From positions 2,170,001 to 2,234,000 of the forward strand of contig NZ_CP012601.1 of assembly GCF_001278755.1 (NCBI RefSeq): a DNA stretch of 64,000 nucleotides. The letters are read 5' to 3'. The translations under genes and the position numbers were made by a program. Source of the stretch: Bacillus sp. FJAT-22090. GTDB taxonomy: Bacteria; Bacillota; Bacilli; Bacillales_A; Planococcaceae. A model generated the notes under the pieces. It saw only the letters and a program-made list of their open reading frames with translations. It ran no database searches and was not told where the DNA came from. This document shows, one piece after another, positions 1 to 10,295 of this stretch. Every line of letters starts with the position of its first letter. The first letter of the stretch is position 1.

Positions 1-55
1 ACTCAAATTCCTTAGAGTTTGTCCACAGTCTGCCCAACATGTTAGGCATCATCTC

Positions 56-1519
56 TCATTTCTTAATTGATTGTGTTTCTTCGTATGTTTCGTCGATATA
101 TTTTGCAATTGTCTTTTGTTCATCCGTAATATTAACTAAAGTTGCATTAAGCTCTTCTACTGCAGCGGTACTTTCTTCTATAATAGCTGCAAATTCGTTC
201 GTACTCGTTTGGATAGCTTCACTATTTTCAGCAATCGCATCCACATCTTTTAAAAATTTTGATAGTTCATATTGTAAAGATTGCATTGTCTCAAATAACT
301 CGTTGAATGACTTATTCGACTTATCTGCCGTTTGTACTTGGGAATAGATTTGAGTAACACCTATTTCTAGTTTACCCAATGCTGCTTCATTATATTTGTT
401 TACTTCGTTTAAGTTTGTATCTATCTTTTCTAGAGACTGATCTGTCACTCCAGCTAATTTCCTTATTTCTTCTGCAACTACTGCAAAACCTTTTCCTTGT
501 TCTCCAGCTCTCGCAGCTTCAATAGATGCGTTTAATGCTAATAAATTGGTTTGCTCGGTTATTTTTCGAATAGTACTCGCGAATTCATTTGTTTCATTGA
601 TTTTATTGGAAAGATCATTGAATGTTTTATTCAACTCGACAAAAAATACTGTAAATTGATCGATCTCATTTTTCATCTCATTCATTACTATGGAGCCATC
701 AGCTGCATTTTTTTCAGCTATTTCTGCTTGACGGACAATTGCATTTAAATGACCAACCATTTCTTTTACAGAATCTGTTGTAGCCTCTGTATTCTTTACA
801 ATATCTACAACATGATCTGCTTGTCGTTGAGAGCCAATGCTTACTTCATCTACTGCCTGAAGCATCTCTTGCTGCGAATATATAGAAGCATGTGTACTAT
901 TACGTATCTGTTCCAGATTAGTTGTAATGGTTGTCACGGCGGTTTGGAGATGTTGTTTATGTAATTCCTCTTCTTTTACTTTCATTTCCGCATTACCTAC
1001 TAAATTCTCAACATTAGTAAATAATGCTTTACTTTGCCTAACTTGTAGAAAAATACCTAAAGCCATTATAAATTGTACAAAAAAGACATTAATCGTTTTA
1101 CCTTCGAAAATACCAGTTGTATCCAGTAAAACATTTACAATCATTCCAAGAACAGAAAAAATGTAGCCAAATAAAAATACTCCCTGATTATTGTGTAAAC
1201 TACTTAATATTAGTACAAAAAGTGCTAAAACAATTGTAGCAATACTTACTTCATAAAAATAAGCTGTTCCCGTCGCTGTGATTGTGCCTGAAATAATGAC
1301 AATGTACGGAAAGATAATTGCTAATTTGTTTATTAATCTAGTAAGAAAATAAATCGCGACAGTTAAAATTAGTGGTACCCCAATGGAGATAATAACAGCG
1401 TTGTCTTGCTTTAACATAATTTGCGCAATGAGACCTAAAGTACCTGCCAGTCCATAAGCTAAAAATAAAATGAAGTTTTTCCTTTGTAAATCCTGTTTCT
1501 TAATGTCTACAATATTCAT
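56..1519 (-). CDS. Methyl-accepting chemotaxis protein with multi-helix membrane N-terminus
   Basis: Chemoreceptor of about 487 residues. The first ~170 residues hold roughly six hydrophobic helices and no extracellular sensor domain. The remainder is a cytoplasmic signalling coiled coil with the invariant hairpin tip [18 protein letters not shown] followed by [15 protein letters not shown], which contacts CheA/CheW. I see no HAMP domain, so signal entry probably differs from the classical 4HB receptors elsewhere in this window. The chosen ATG has GGAGG upstream with good spacing; an in-frame ATG 16 codons earlier lacks such a site. It follows the prfB terminator on the same strand. The ligand is unknown. 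Confidence 0.9.
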   Translation of the reverse strand: MNIVDIKKQDLQRKNFILFLAYGLAGTLGLIAQIMLKQDNAVIISIGVPLILTVAIYFLTRLINKLAIIFPYIVIISGTITATGTAYFYEVSIATIVLALFVLILSSLHNNQGVFLFGYIFSVLGMIVNVLLDTTGIFEGKTINVFFVQFIMALGIFLQVRQSKALFTNVENLVGNAEMKVKEEELHKQHLQTAVTTITTNLEQIRNSTHASIYSQQEMLQAVDEVSIGSQRQADHVVDIVKNTEATTDSVKEMVGHLNAIVRQAEIAEKNAADGSIVMNEMKNEIDQFTVFFVELNKTFNDLSNKINETNEFASTIRKITEQTNLLALNASIEAARAGEQGKGFAVVAEEIRKLAGVTDQSLEKIDTNLNEVNKYNEAALGKLEIGVTQIYSQVQTADKSNKSFNELFETMQSLQYELSKFLKDVDAIAENSEAIQTSTNEFAAIIEESTAAVEELNATLVNITDEQKTIAKYIDETYEETQSIKK

Positions 1520-1551
1520 CCTGCTATCCTCCAAAATATTCAAATTAAAGA

Positions 1552-1594
1552 CAAAAAAATACTCCAATGTTACCTAATTATAACATCGAAGTAT
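1552..1594 (-). terminator. Intrinsic terminator of prfB
   Basis: On the minus strand an interrupted hairpin (ATACT...AGTAT outside, TGTTA...TAACA inside) is followed by seven T. It lies 11 bases past the prfB stop and overlaps the upstream region of the next chemoreceptor gene. Confidence 0.7.
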
Positions 1595-1604
1595 GATTCG
1601 TCTA

Positions 1605-2709
1605 TTAATTTATTTTAGATTGTAAATAGGCATGAATAAATTGGTCTAGTTCTCCGTCCACTACAGCGTGAACGTTACCGCTCTCTTCATTTGTACGATG
1701 ATCTTTTACCATTGAATATGGGTGGAATACATAAGATCGAATTTGACTTCCCCATCCGATTTCCTTTTGTTCTCCACGGATTTCAGCAAGTTGTGCTTCT
1801 TGCTCTTCAATTTTCAATTGGTACAATTTAGATTTTAATAATTTCATGGCGTGTTCACGGTTTTTAATCTGTGAACGTTCAGTTTGACAAGTAACAACTG
1901 TGTTGGTTGGTAGATGTGTAATACGAACTGCAGAATCGGTAGTATTGATATGCTGACCACCGGCACCAGTTGCACGATACGTATCAATTTTCAAATCTTC
2001 ATTACGAATCTCAATTTCGATTTCGTCGTTAAACTCTGGCATTACTTCACATGAAACAAAAGATGTATGTCTACGGCCTGATGAGTCAAAAGGTGAAATA
2101 CGTACAAGACGATGCACACCCTTTTCTGCTTTTAAATAGCCGTATGCATTATGTCCTTTTATTAGCAACGTAACCGATTTAATACCTGCTTCATCACCTG
2201 GTAAATAATCGATTGTTTCCACTTTAAAGCCATGTTTATCTGCCCAGCGCTGGTACATACGAAGTAAAATCGAACCCCAGTCTTGAGACTCTGTTCCACC
2301 AGCTCCTGGATGCAACTCTAGAATAGCATTATGCTTATCATATTCTTCGCTTAATAGCATTTGCAATTCAAAGTCTCCTAGTTTACTACTGAAATCTTTT
2401 AGTTCAACGCCAAGCTCTTCTTGTAATTCTTCATCTGGTTCTTCTTTAATTAATTCAAGCGTCATTTCTAGATTTTCTTGTGTCGATACAAGGTCTTTGT
2501 ATTGCTCTACGATCCCTTTTAACCCATTCATCTCATTGATTACTTTCTGAGCACTTTGTGAGTCATCCCAAAAGTCCGGAAAAGTCATCATTTCTTCTAA
2601 TTCTTGTATACGAACCTCTTTGTTTTCTAAGTCAAAGAGACCCCCTAAAGTCTTCCAATTTACCTGCTGTTCGATCTAATTCATTTCGTATAGCTGCTAT
2701 TTCCACCAT
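1605..2709 (-). CDS. prfB: Peptide chain release factor 2 (programmed +1 frameshift)
   Basis: RF2 releases the peptide at UGA and UAA codons. It is encoded in two frames. A short first frame starts at the ATG at 2709 (GGAGG nearby) and reads 25 codons to an in-frame UGA at 2634-2632. The ribosome shifts +1 there and continues to 1605, giving about 367 residues, the usual length. The main frame carries the GAGGQH peptidyl-hydrolysis motif and the stop-recognition tripeptide SPF (in RISPFDSSG). It sits directly after secA on the same strand, as in B. subtilis. Expression is autoregulated, because low RF2 favours the shift. A caller that ignores the shift would start it at 2591. Confidence 0.95.
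2631..2648 (-). promoter_or_regulatory. prfB programmed frameshift signal
   Basis: On the coding strand an internal Shine-Dalgarno-like AGGGGG (2646-2641) is followed by TCT, then CTT TGA C (2637-2631). The slippery CTT next to UGA with a C after the stop is the classical RF2 recoding site. The downstream frame begins with GAC at 2633 and is in phase with the main reading frame. Confidence 0.93.
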
Positions 2710-2757
2710 TTTATATTGCCTCCGACTTTCTTAAATTCTCTTAAATATACGCAAATT

Positions 2758-2804
2758 TCAAGCGCCTAGTCACTTTACGTAAAAAAGCAGACATAGACGC
2801 TTGA
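2758..2804. repeat. Inverted repeat between secA and prfB
   Basis: TCAAGCGCCTA (2758-2768) pairs with TAGACGCTTGA (2794-2804), 11 bp with one G-T pair and a 25-base loop. There is no T-run, so it is not an ordinary terminator. The AAGCGCC end resembles the ends of the larger dispersed repeat at 20582 and 48297, so it may be a minimal relative. That link is inference. Confidence 0.4.
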
Positions 2805-2815
2805 GTTATCGTTTA

Positions 2816-5326
2816 TTACTGCACAGCTCCGTGACAGTTTTTAAACTTCTTCCCGCTTCCACAAGGACATAAATCATTTCGCCCGACCGCCGCTTCATTG
2901 CGAACAGGTTTTTTCTTAACAGCTTCTCCATCTTCTTTCGGATTCACTGCTTGACCTTTTGCTACTTCTTCGCGCTCGAGGTTATTGCGAATTTCCGCTT
3001 TCATTGCATATTTTGCAACGTCCTCTTGAATCGCTTCCACCATTGCCTCAAACATCGCAAAACCTTCACTTTGGTACTCACGTAGTGGATCGTTTTGTCC
3101 ATAAGCTCGTAAATGAATACCTTGACGAAGCTGATCCATTGCATCGATATGATCGATCCATTTCGAGTCTATCGAACGTAGTAACACTACTTTTTCGAAT
3201 TCACGCATACGTTCAGCAGATAAATCTTCCTCTTTTGCATCATAGAATCGAATTACTTCTTCTTTAAGTTTATCGATGATTTCTTCCGAAGATAAACCCT
3301 CTAAACTTTGTTGTGAAATAATACCTTCTGGCAATAAATTCGCATTGATATAGTCTTCAATTCCTTTTAAATTCCACTCCGCTTTATTTTCAGAGTTTGT
3401 AAAGGATCCGACTAAGCGTTCAATTACTCCGAAAATCATTGATTCCACTAGTGCACGCATATTCTCTGTTTCTAATACTTCATTACGCTCTTTGTAGATG
3501 ATCTCACGTTGCTGACGTAATACGTCATCATATTGCAATAGACGTTTTCGTGAATCAAAGTTATTACCTTCTACACGTTTTTGCGCTGATTCTACTGCTC
3601 GAGAAACCATTTTAGATTGAATTGGTTGTGAATCATCCATGCCAAGCTTCGACATCATATTACGCATATTATCTGAACCGAATCGACGCATCAACTCGTC
3701 TTCCATCGATAGATAGAACTGTGTAATACCTGGATCTCCTTGACGACCAGAACGTCCACGAAGCTGATTATCAATACGTCTAGATTCATGGCGTTCTGTA
3801 CCGATAACAGCCAATCCACCGACTTCAATAACACCTTCACCAAGTTTAATATCTGTACCACGACCAGCCATGTTCGTAGCAATTGTTACAGAGCCCATAT
3901 GACCAGCTGTTGCAATTATTTCTGCTTCATGTTCATGATTTTTCGCATTTAATACATTATGCTTAATACCGTGTTTTGTTAACAAATTGGAAATAATTTC
4001 AGATGTTTCAATGGCTACAGTACCAATCAAAACAGGTTGGCCATTTTTATTTCTCTCGGCAATATCAGCCGCAACAGCTTCAAACTTGCCATTCATCGAT
4101 GCGTATATTAAGTCTGCACGGTCGTCTCTCATAATTGGGCGATTCGTTGGAATAGCAATAACATTCATATTGTAAATATTACGGAATTCCTCTTCCTCTG
4201 TTTTCGCTGTACCAGTCATACCTGATAATTTGTCGTACATACGGAAGAAATTTTGGAATGTAATGGTTGCCATTGTCATCGATTCATTTTGAATTTCTAA
4301 GCCTTCTTTTGCTTCGATTGCTTGATGAAGACCATCACTATAACGACGTCCTTTCATTAGACGTCCAGTAAATGAGTCAACGATAACAACTTCTTCATCT
4401 TGAACTACATAATCTACATCGAGGTGCATAGAGACATGTGCTTTTAATGATTGATTGACTGCATGATTTAAACGAACATGTGTTAAATCAAACAAGTTTT
4501 CAATCCCAAATGCTTTTTCTACTTTTTCAACACCAGTATCTGTTAAAGTTACACCTTTTGTTGATTCTTCATACGTATAGTCTGTTTCTTTCGTTAAAGT
4601 CCGAACGAAAGCATTAGCTTGTTTATAAAGAAGAGCTGCCTTATTTGCTTGTCCAGAAATAATTAATGGCGTTCTTGCTTCATCAATTAAGATGGAGTCA
4701 ACTTCATCTATTACTGCATAATGAAGTGGACGTTGAACTTTATCTTCCTTGTATAACACCATATTATCGCGTAAATAGTCAAAACCTAGTTCATTATTAG
4801 TAGAGTATGTTATGTCGCAAGCGTAAGCTTCACGTTTTTCTTCTTTAGACAATGAATTTAAATTTAAGCCAACAGTCATCCCTAAAAACTCAAACAGTTG
4901 TCCCATTTCCGTCGCATCACGACTTGATAAGTATTCGTTGACAGTTACAACGTGTGAGCCAAGTCCAGGAATGGCATTTAAATATACAGACATAGTAGAA
5001 GTAAGTGTTTTCCCTTCCCCTGTTTTCATTTCTGCAATATTTCCTTCATGAAGTGCAACAGAACCCATGATTTGCACGCGGAAAGGATACAATCCTAGAA
5101 CACGTCTTGCACCTTCACGTACTACAGCAAATGCTTCTGGCAATAATCCATCTAATGTTTCTCCGTTTGCATAGCGTGTACGAAATTCGTCGGTTTTAGC
5201 ACGTAATTCATCATCAGTCTTGGCTTCCATTTCTCCAGCTAAGGCTTCTACTTTATCAGCGACTTTTTCTAGTCGTTTAAGGTCACGTTTATTTAAATCG
5301 AATACTTTATTTAATACACCAAGCAT
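2816..5326 (-). CDS. secA: Preprotein translocase ATPase SecA
   Basis: Motor of the Sec pathway, which pushes unfolded secretory proteins through SecYEG. The 836 residues match the usual Bacillus length (~840). Nucleotide-binding motifs include GEGKT at residues 103-107 and DEVD at 207-210. Helicase-type NBD2 motifs ([23 protein letters not shown]) follow. The C-terminus has the zinc-binding SecB/ribosome tail [14 protein letters not shown]. The start is preceded by GGAAGTGA. The gene lies between hpf and prfB as in B. subtilis. No clear terminator separates it from prfB, so co-transcription is likely. Confidence 0.97.
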   Translation of the reverse strand: MLGVLNKVFDLNKRDLKRLEKVADKVEALAGEMEAKTDDELRAKTDEFRTRYANGETLDGLLPEAFAVVREGARRVLGLYPFRVQIMGSVALHEGNIAEMKTGEGKTLTSTMSVYLNAIPGLGSHVVTVNEYLSSRDATEMGQLFEFLGMTVGLNLNSLSKEEKREAYACDITYSTNNELGFDYLRDNMVLYKEDKVQRPLHYAVIDEVDSILIDEARTPLIISGQANKAALLYKQANAFVRTLTKETDYTYEESTKGVTLTDTGVEKVEKAFGIENLFDLTHVRLNHAVNQSLKAHVSMHLDVDYVVQDEEVVIVDSFTGRLMKGRRYSDGLHQAIEAKEGLEIQNESMTMATITFQNFFRMYDKLSGMTGTAKTEEEEFRNIYNMNVIAIPTNRPIMRDDRADLIYASMNGKFEAVAADIAERNKNGQPVLIGTVAIETSEIISNLLTKHGIKHNVLNAKNHEHEAEIIATAGHMGSVTIATNMAGRGTDIKLGEGVIEVGGLAVIGTERHESRRIDNQLRGRSGRQGDPGITQFYLSMEDELMRRFGSDNMRNMMSKLGMDDSQPIQSKMVSRAVESAQKRVEGNNFDSRKRLLQYDDVLRQQREIIYKERNEVLETENMRALVESMIFGVIERLVGSFTNSENKAEWNLKGIEDYINANLLPEGIISQQSLEGLSSEEIIDKLKEEVIRFYDAKEEDLSAERMREFEKVVLLRSIDSKWIDHIDAMDQLRQGIHLRAYGQNDPLREYQSEGFAMFEAMVEAIQEDVAKYAMKAEIRNNLEREEVAKGQAVNPKEDGEAVKKKPVRNEAAVGRNDLCPCGSGKKFKNCHGAVQ

Positions 5327-5384
5327 CTATTTTTCACTTCCCATTTAGTCTTACTCCCCATTTTACCATTCGTTACATAGTGGT

Positions 5385-5420
5385 GCAAACAACATGTCGG
5401 TTCACAAAGAGGTTGTTTGC
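5385..5420 (-). other. Hairpin in the secA leader
   Basis: A perfect 9-bp inverted repeat, GCAAACAAC (5385-5393) and GTTGTTTGC (5412-5420), lies about 60 bases upstream of the secA ATG. No T-run follows on either strand. It could be a leader structure or a repeat remnant; no function can be assigned. Confidence 0.35.
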
Positions 5421-5467
5421 GCTAAAATTGCAGGAGTAAAGATTTTCTTTCACCTTTATATTAACAT

Positions 5468-5499
5468 AAAAAAACTCTCCTCTTGCATGGAGGAGAGTT
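5468..5499 (-). terminator. Intrinsic terminator of hpf
   Basis: A 10-bp perfect stem (AACTCTCCTC / GAGGAGAGTT) with a 7-base loop is followed on the minus strand by a T-run. It ends hpf transcription before secA. Confidence 0.88.
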
Positions 5500-5520
5500 A
5501 GGATATTATCTAACTGGATG

Positions 5521-5597
5521 AAATCGCTTGTCGTTCTTGTTTGCGACAAGTAACCACAGGTGCTAGTAACGAAGAATGAAAGCGTTTGTAAACAGTC
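5521..5597 (-). repeat. hpf 3' UTR repeat, related to 54285-54385
   Basis: Between the hpf stop codon and its terminator, the minus strand reads AAACGCTTTCATTCTTCGTT then ACTAGCAC. A similar segment, AAACGCTCGCATTCTTAGTT then GCTTGCAC, occurs in the 3' UTR of the lipoprotein gene at 54404. Both have the same orientation relative to the gene and a terminator behind them. The rest of each element diverges. Confidence 0.4.
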
Positions 5598-5600
5598 AGA

Positions 5601-6158
5601 TTAGTTTGTTTCAATTAGTCCGTACTTACCATCTTTCCGTTTATACACAATGTTAGTTCCATTGGATTCTGCATCTGTAAAGATATAGAAATTATGGCCT
5701 AACATATTCATTTGTAATACAGCTTCTTCATGGTCCATTGGTTTAAGATCAAATTGCTTTGTACGAACAATATTGTATTCATCTTCTTCATTCTGTTCCA
5801 CTGATGTATCAGGAGAGTCCACGCTAGCAAAATATGCTGCTACCCCTTCGCGTTCACGGAATTTACGGTTTACTTTTGTTTTGTACTTACGAATTTGACG
5901 TTCTAATTTATCAACAATTAAATCAATTGCAGCATACATATCCGCGTTTCGCTCTTCTGCACGAAGAGTTAGATTTTTCATAGGAATAGTTACTTCAACC
6001 TTCGTCTGCTTATCATTATACACTTTCAGATTTACATTGGCAGTAGCTTGGATCTCTTCGTTAAAGTATCGGGCAACTTTCTCTACTTTTCCTTCGACAT
6101 ATTCTCGAATTGCAGGAGTCACCTCAATATTTTCTCCACGAATGTTAAAGTTTAACAT
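5601..6158 (-). CDS. hpf: Long-form ribosome hibernation promoting factor
   Basis: Long HPF of 185 residues that dimerises 70S ribosomes into inactive 100S particles in stationary phase. Residues 1 to about 100 form the S30AE/RaiA-like domain (MLNFNIRGENIEVTPAIREY), which occupies the decoding centre. After an acidic linker (EQNEEDEYNIVRTK), residues ~125-185 form the C-terminal dimerisation domain. The start has a strong GGAGG. It lies upstream of secA, as yvyD does in B. subtilis, where SigB and SigH drive it. A GAAGGATAT element near 6224 could be half of a SigH site, but the match is incomplete. Confidence 0.95.
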   Translation of the reverse strand: MLNFNIRGENIEVTPAIREYVEGKVEKVARYFNEEIQATANVNLKVYNDKQTKVEVTIPMKNLTLRAEERNADMYAAIDLIVDKLERQIRKYKTKVNRKFREREGVAAYFASVDSPDTSVEQNEEDEYNIVRTKQFDLKPMDHEEAVLQMNMLGHNFYIFTDAESNGTNIVYKRKDGKYGLIETN

Positions 6159-6266
6159 GTAAACTCCTCCTTTAATATAACGCTTATATTATTTTTCTAC
6201 ATACACCTTAAAATATCCTTCTTTTAAAAAGAAAATTTTAAGTTTTGTCGAACTTTGGAATAAACT

Positions 6267-6647
6267 TTACTTCTTAAGTTCCAGTTCTTTTTTACGTCTG
6301 CTTTTTAGTTCACTGATGATTAAACTTTCACTAACCTCGTCGCCCATTAGCCTTACACCATATTCAAACCCTTCTTTTTGACGACGAGACCATATAAATT
6401 CACCAATAATCTGCATTGGCGTCTCATCTAATTGAAATTGGAGTTCCACATGGTTTAATTTATCAATGGCTATAAACAGCTCCGAATACATCTTTACCCC
6501 TTTTGGGCTAATATCAATCATTTTACAATTACCTTTTTTAGAAATTTCTTCAGGCGATGTTTCACTTGCGTCTTTTATTAATCGAAAAGTTGCCTTAAAT
6601 GGTTCTTCGAACGTATACCTAAAATATTCGTTTCGTTTATAGAGCAT
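6267..6647 (-). CDS. PilZ domain protein
   Basis: Single-domain protein of about 126 residues. The N-terminal RNEYFRY segment fits the first PilZ arginine motif, and IDISPKGVK fits the D/N-x-S-x-x-G motif, so cyclic-di-GMP binding is likely. There is no second domain, so it probably acts as an adaptor whose partner is unknown. I start it at the ATG at 6647 because AAGGGG lies 8 bases upstream; a GTG three codons earlier would overlap that ribosome-binding site. It lies just upstream of hpf on the same strand. A motility or surface role is inference. Confidence 0.75.
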   Translation of the reverse strand: MLYKRNEYFRYTFEEPFKATFRLIKDASETSPEEISKKGNCKMIDISPKGVKMYSELFIAIDKLNHVELQFQLDETPMQIIGEFIWSRRQKEGFEYGVRLMGDEVSESLIISELKSRRKKELELKK

Positions 6648-6744
6648 TTTATTCACCCCTTAGACAAAATCTTTATTACAAAATCTTTCCTTTACTATGA
6701 AGAAGGAAAAGTATATTTTCAAATAAATGTGATTTTACCCAAAA

Positions 6745-6780
6745 TAAAAAAATACTCTACCGTAAATTATACGATAGAGC
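6745..6780 (-). terminator. Intrinsic terminator of the NlpC/P60 gene
   Basis: Stem CTCTATCGT / ACGGTAGAG with a 7-base loop, followed by a T-run on the minus strand, 16 bases past the stop codon at 6796. Confidence 0.8.
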
Positions 6781-6795
6781 AATTATTTATATGTT

Positions 6796-7290
6796 TTATT
6801 TGTTTACAGCTACAGCTACTTCTGCCACTCGTTTAGCACCAACATAGCGTTTTCCCCAATAATATGGGTCACTCAACTTATCAACTTTCACACCTTTTGA
6901 TGTGGATGAATGAATAAATTTACCGTCACCTATGTATATACCAACATGTGAAACACCCTTACCAGAAGTGTTAAAGAATACCAAATCACCTGATTTTAAA
7001 TCCTCTTTACTAACTTTATCCCCTGAACTATGCATACCAGCAGAAGTTCTTGGAAGGTCGATTCCTAAATCATCAAAAACATAATTCACAAATCCAGAAC
7101 AATCAAATCCAGCTTTAGTTGTCCCACCACCACGATATTTTATTCCTATTAAGTTTTTAGCTGTTGCTACTAGTTCATCTGAATTTACTGCAGTTGAAGC
7201 TTCAGTATTTCCTGCGAATGGTGCTGTGACTAAAAGTATAGATAATAAGCATATAGTAATGATCTTTTTAGACGTGGATTTCAAATTCAT
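6796..7290 (-). CDS. Secreted NlpC/P60 peptidoglycan endopeptidase
   Basis: Protein of 164 residues with an N-terminal signal peptide ending near residue 31 (NTEAS). A single C40 peptidase domain of the NlpC/P60 type follows. The catalytic Cys64 is in FDCSGF, His115 in VSHVGIYIG, and His127 in KFIHSS. The family cuts stem-peptide bonds such as D-gamma-Glu to mDAP. There are no LysM or SH3 modules, so wall targeting must come from elsewhere. It is monocistronic with its own terminator. A WalR-type box about 90 bases upstream of the ATG fits control by the WalKR wall-homeostasis system. Its paralogue at 27404 carries a LysM. Confidence 0.92.
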   Translation of the reverse strand: MNLKSTSKKIITICLLSILLVTAPFAGNTEASTAVNSDELVATAKNLIGIKYRGGGTTKAGFDCSGFVNYVFDDLGIDLPRTSAGMHSSGDKVSKEDLKSGDLVFFNTSGKGVSHVGIYIGDGKFIHSSTSKGVKVDKLSDPYYWGKRYVGAKRVAEVAVAVNK

Positions 7291-7376
7291 GTTGTTCCCC
7301 CAAGTGACTAAAGTTTTCTGATAATTTCTCTAAAGTCATCTTACCATTAAATATTCCATTTTAATTTTACATTTGT

Positions 7377-7393
7377 GTAACAAATGTGTTACA
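7377..7393 (-). promoter_or_regulatory. Candidate WalR (YycF) binding site
   Basis: On the minus strand TGTAAC-N5-TGTTAC matches the WalR consensus TGTWAH-N5-TGTWAH at every defined position. It lies 87-103 bases before the start of a secreted NlpC/P60 hydrolase, the gene type WalR controls in B. subtilis (lytE, cwlO). Site recognition is by eye. Confidence 0.6.
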
Positions 7394-7465
7394 AAAATCT
7401 TTGTTTATTAGTCCTAAAATCACAAATAAAATAACCATAAGTCCTAAAAAAACTGGATTTATCAA

Positions 7466-7509
7466 ATAAAAAAGCCTAAAAAGTCATTTTGATGACCTTT
7501 CAGGCTTTT
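7466..7509 (-). terminator. Intrinsic terminator of the chemoreceptor gene
   Basis: AAAGCCT / AGGCTTT outer stem plus an inner GGTCAT / ATGACT stem, followed by seven T on the minus strand, directly after the stop codon at 7511. Confidence 0.85.
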
Positions 7510-7510
7510 G

Positions 7511-9199
7511 TTACATTGCGAAACGAGAAGTAGATTCCTCTAATATAGTAGCTTGTTCACTAACTTCATTTATAAGTTCTGATAAGGATTCTATCGTTTG
7601 AACATTAGAGGTAAGCAATTGTACCGTTTGCTCCATGTGAGCCGTATTTTCTTCAATGGATTCAGTTAGAGCAAAAATTAGTTTTTCTGATGTATTTTTT
7701 TCTTGCTCGATTGTAATAATAGAGTCGGCCATATGCTCATTCTGATTTTTTGATTCGCGAATAAAAGATACTATTTCATCTAATTTTTCATGTAATAACT
7801 GGAAGGTCGTCGCATTATGCTTAGAGGTGGACAATCCTTCTGAAAATACTTTTTCCATTTCATTTCCTTGTAATGTAATCGAAGTAGAAATTTCATGAAT
7901 CGTATTTGCTGTAGTAGAGACTTCATCAGCTAGTTTTTTCACTTCTTCGGCAACAACCGCGAATCCTTTACCATGTATCCCTGATCGCGCTGCTTCAATT
8001 CCAGCATTTAGTGCAAGTAAATTCGTTTGTTTTGAAATGGTTTGTACGATAGTAGTCATACGAGCAATTTCTTCCGTTCTTTCTTGTAATAGCTTTCGCT
8101 CTTTATCTGCCGCTTTAAATAAAGCACGTAATCTTCCAGCTTCAATTGCTGCTTTTTTCATTGTATCCGCACTTTCATCCGCTATTTGCACAGCTATTGA
8201 TGCATGGTTATTCATTTCCACTGCTTTGTCAGTAACTTCTCCAAAAGTACGTGAGAATTCTTCTAAAAATGCTCTTATTCCAATAGAAGCATCTTTTTGT
8301 TCTATCATATTGTTAGTAGTTTCATGGATTGCTGTTTGCACAGTGTCAGTACTTGCCACCGTTTCATGCGAATAGTCTTTTAATATTGTACTATCTTTGC
8401 TTAGTTTTTCTGCAATTTGTTTAATGATATGTACCATGTCTTTCAAGTTCGTTTGCATTTCATTCATTGCAACAGAAACTTCACCAATCTCATCTTTTGT
8501 AGATATAGTAAGAGGTTTTATTTGTAAATTTCCAGTTGCTATTTCTTTCGCAGTGGAAGCTACTTTCACTAATTGTTCTTTTATTTGTCTATTTGTTAAG
8601 AATAACAAAGCTGCAGATAATACCCCAGCGATTATGAAGGATGCGATAACCACTAAAATCATACTTTGTTGGCTTTGGTTCATTTGATGAATAATTGATT
8701 GTCGATTTTCCGATTCCAGCCTTCTTGTCTCATTGAGCATTTCTGTTAGTTGTAGTTGTTCCTCATTCATTGCCTTTAGTTGTCTACGCTTCGCTACATT
8801 ATCCTTCTTTTCAACTGATTTTTTTAAGTTATTTTCATACGTCGTATACATGCCATTTAACGTTTTCGAAAAAGCATCCCAGTCTAAGTGTTGAATTTTT
8901 TCGCGGCTTGTTTGTGTAAGCTCTTCAAGACTTGCTTTTCTCGTTTCGTAGCCTTCTTCAAATTCTGGTAATGGATCTCCTGCATAATGCGAAATAGCAA
9001 TATACAAACTCGCTACTTCAGCCTTCATAATATCAGCTTTTTCGACATTATGTGAGGAGATTTCCAACTGGTCTGATAATTCTTGATTATGTATAACTTG
9101 TATAATCAATATCACCGCCATCGTACCAAATAAGAAAAAAGAACTAAAAATAGCTATTAAATACTTCATACGCAATGGAATACTAGACCACTTTTTCAT
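7511..9199 (-). CDS. Methyl-accepting chemotaxis protein (classical, HAMP)
   Basis: Receptor of 562 residues. One membrane helix at about 12-34 is followed by an extracellular helical sensor of ~140 residues and a second membrane helix at about 180-202. A HAMP region comes next, then the signalling coiled coil with hairpin tip [18 protein letters not shown]. Glycine in NAGIEA is slightly unusual; NAAIEA or NASIEA is more common. GGAGG sits upstream of the ATG, and a strong terminator follows the stop. It is transcribed alone. No CheR-docking pentapeptide is visible at the C-terminus (SRFAM). The ligand is unknown. Confidence 0.93.
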   Translation of the reverse strand: MKKWSSIPLRMKYLIAIFSSFFLFGTMAVILIIQVIHNQELSDQLEISSHNVEKADIMKAEVASLYIAISHYAGDPLPEFEEGYETRKASLEELTQTSREKIQHLDWDAFSKTLNGMYTTYENNLKKSVEKKDNVAKRRQLKAMNEEQLQLTEMLNETRRLESENRQSIIHQMNQSQQSMILVVIASFIIAGVLSAALLFLTNRQIKEQLVKVASTAKEIATGNLQIKPLTISTKDEIGEVSVAMNEMQTNLKDMVHIIKQIAEKLSKDSTILKDYSHETVASTDTVQTAIHETTNNMIEQKDASIGIRAFLEEFSRTFGEVTDKAVEMNNHASIAVQIADESADTMKKAAIEAGRLRALFKAADKERKLLQERTEEIARMTTIVQTISKQTNLLALNAGIEAARSGIHGKGFAVVAEEVKKLADEVSTTANTIHEISTSITLQGNEMEKVFSEGLSTSKHNATTFQLLHEKLDEIVSFIRESKNQNEHMADSIITIEQEKNTSEKLIFALTESIEENTAHMEQTVQLLTSNVQTIESLSELINEVSEQATILEESTSRFAM

Positions 9200-9356
9200 A
9201 GGTATTCAGACCTCCTACTGAAAAATATAGCACGGGTATTACCTCAAAAGTATGCAATCTAGCAATCTTTACAATACTTTTACAAAAGAGTTTAGAAGAC
9301 AAAACTGAATATTCTATATAGGATAGAGTAATTACACAGTGAAAGGAAGTAGGAAC

Positions 9357-10139
9357 ATGAATTTAGGACTAACCGATAAACGTGTCATCATTATGGCATC
9401 CAGTAAAGGACTAGGCAAAGCGACGGCACTTCAATTTGCAAGAGAAGGCTCGAAAGTACTCATTTCAAGTCGAAACGAAGATGAATTTAAAAAGCTTCCG
9501 AGGAATTAAAACAGGTAAGTAACAATAATAATGTCTATTTTTCTGTATGCGATGTAACGTAGGAAAACGACATCAATCGTCTCTTTGAGACAGCTAACGC
9601 TAAACTTGGCGGGGTGGATATTCTTATAAATAATGCAGATGGGCCTACTCCTGGCGGCTTTGGTCAAGTAAATGATGACGATTGGAAAGCTTCGTTCGCA
9701 AAAAATCTACTAAGCTATATTCGCACTATTCGATTAGCCCTCCCCTTCATGAAAGAACAAAATTTTGGCAGAATCGTCAATATTTCTTCCTTCTCTACAA
9801 AAGAAGTGCTAGACGGTCTTATCTTGTCGAATACATTCAGATTAGGGATGGTTGGACTTTCCAAAAGTATTGCTCGTGAATACGCAGCAAACAATATATT
9901 AATCAGCACTGTCGGACCAGGTCGAATACAAACTGACCGTGTCACAGAGCTAGATCAAATAGCAGCAGACAAGAAAAATGTAACATTGGAGGAGATCCGA
10001 GAGGGGTATGAACAAGTAATTCCTAGTGGAAGATACGGTGAGCCAGAAGAATTTGCAAAAGTCATAGTGTTCAGAAGCGAATACATATATGACAGGGCAA
10101 AATCTCGTGATAGATGGAGGTATGCTGAAGGCTTTGTGA
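9357..10139 (+). pseudogene. Decayed short-chain dehydrogenase/reductase
   Basis: Starts well (AGGA then ATG) and reads 50 residues of a Rossmann N-terminus (ASSKGLGKATALQFAREG), then stops at 9507-9509. Homology resumes one frame over from about 9500. That frame has a TAG at 9560-9562 and continues through DILINNADGPTPGGF to EEFAKVIVF. Near 10072 it shifts again, and the family C-terminus TYMTGQNLVIDGGM appears in a third frame, ending with TGA at 10137-10139. Two frameshifts and one nonsense codon make it non-functional. The usual YxxxK is replaced by an LSNTFR-type segment, as in one SDR subfamily. It is one of few plus-strand genes in this half of the window. Confidence 0.85.
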
Positions 10140-10258
10140 GGGAGAAGATTAGAAATAACCGTTAGTTTCTTTTTAAGTGGATAATGATTGATTTTATATG
10201 TAAATGGGCTACAATTATTTGCTAACTTGAAGGAATAGATTACCTTTATACATAAATA

Positions 10259-10290
10259 GAGTGACTTCATCTGATATGAAGTCACTCTTT
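10259..10290. terminator. Bidirectional intrinsic terminator
   Basis: Perfect 13-bp stem AGAGTGACTTCAT / ATGAAGTCACTCT with a 5-base loop and T-rich flank on the plus side. It lies between the SDR pseudogene (+) and catE (-) and could serve both. Confidence 0.82.
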
Positions 10291-10295
10291 TTGAT

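Noticed and set aside
5385-5420. Terminator between hpf and secA at the 9-bp hairpin
   Set aside because: No T-run on either strand; the hpf terminator is at 5468-5499 instead.
9715-9945. Antisense frame over the SDR pseudogene
   Set aside because: Shadow of the decayed gene on the plus strand; no start signal or homology.
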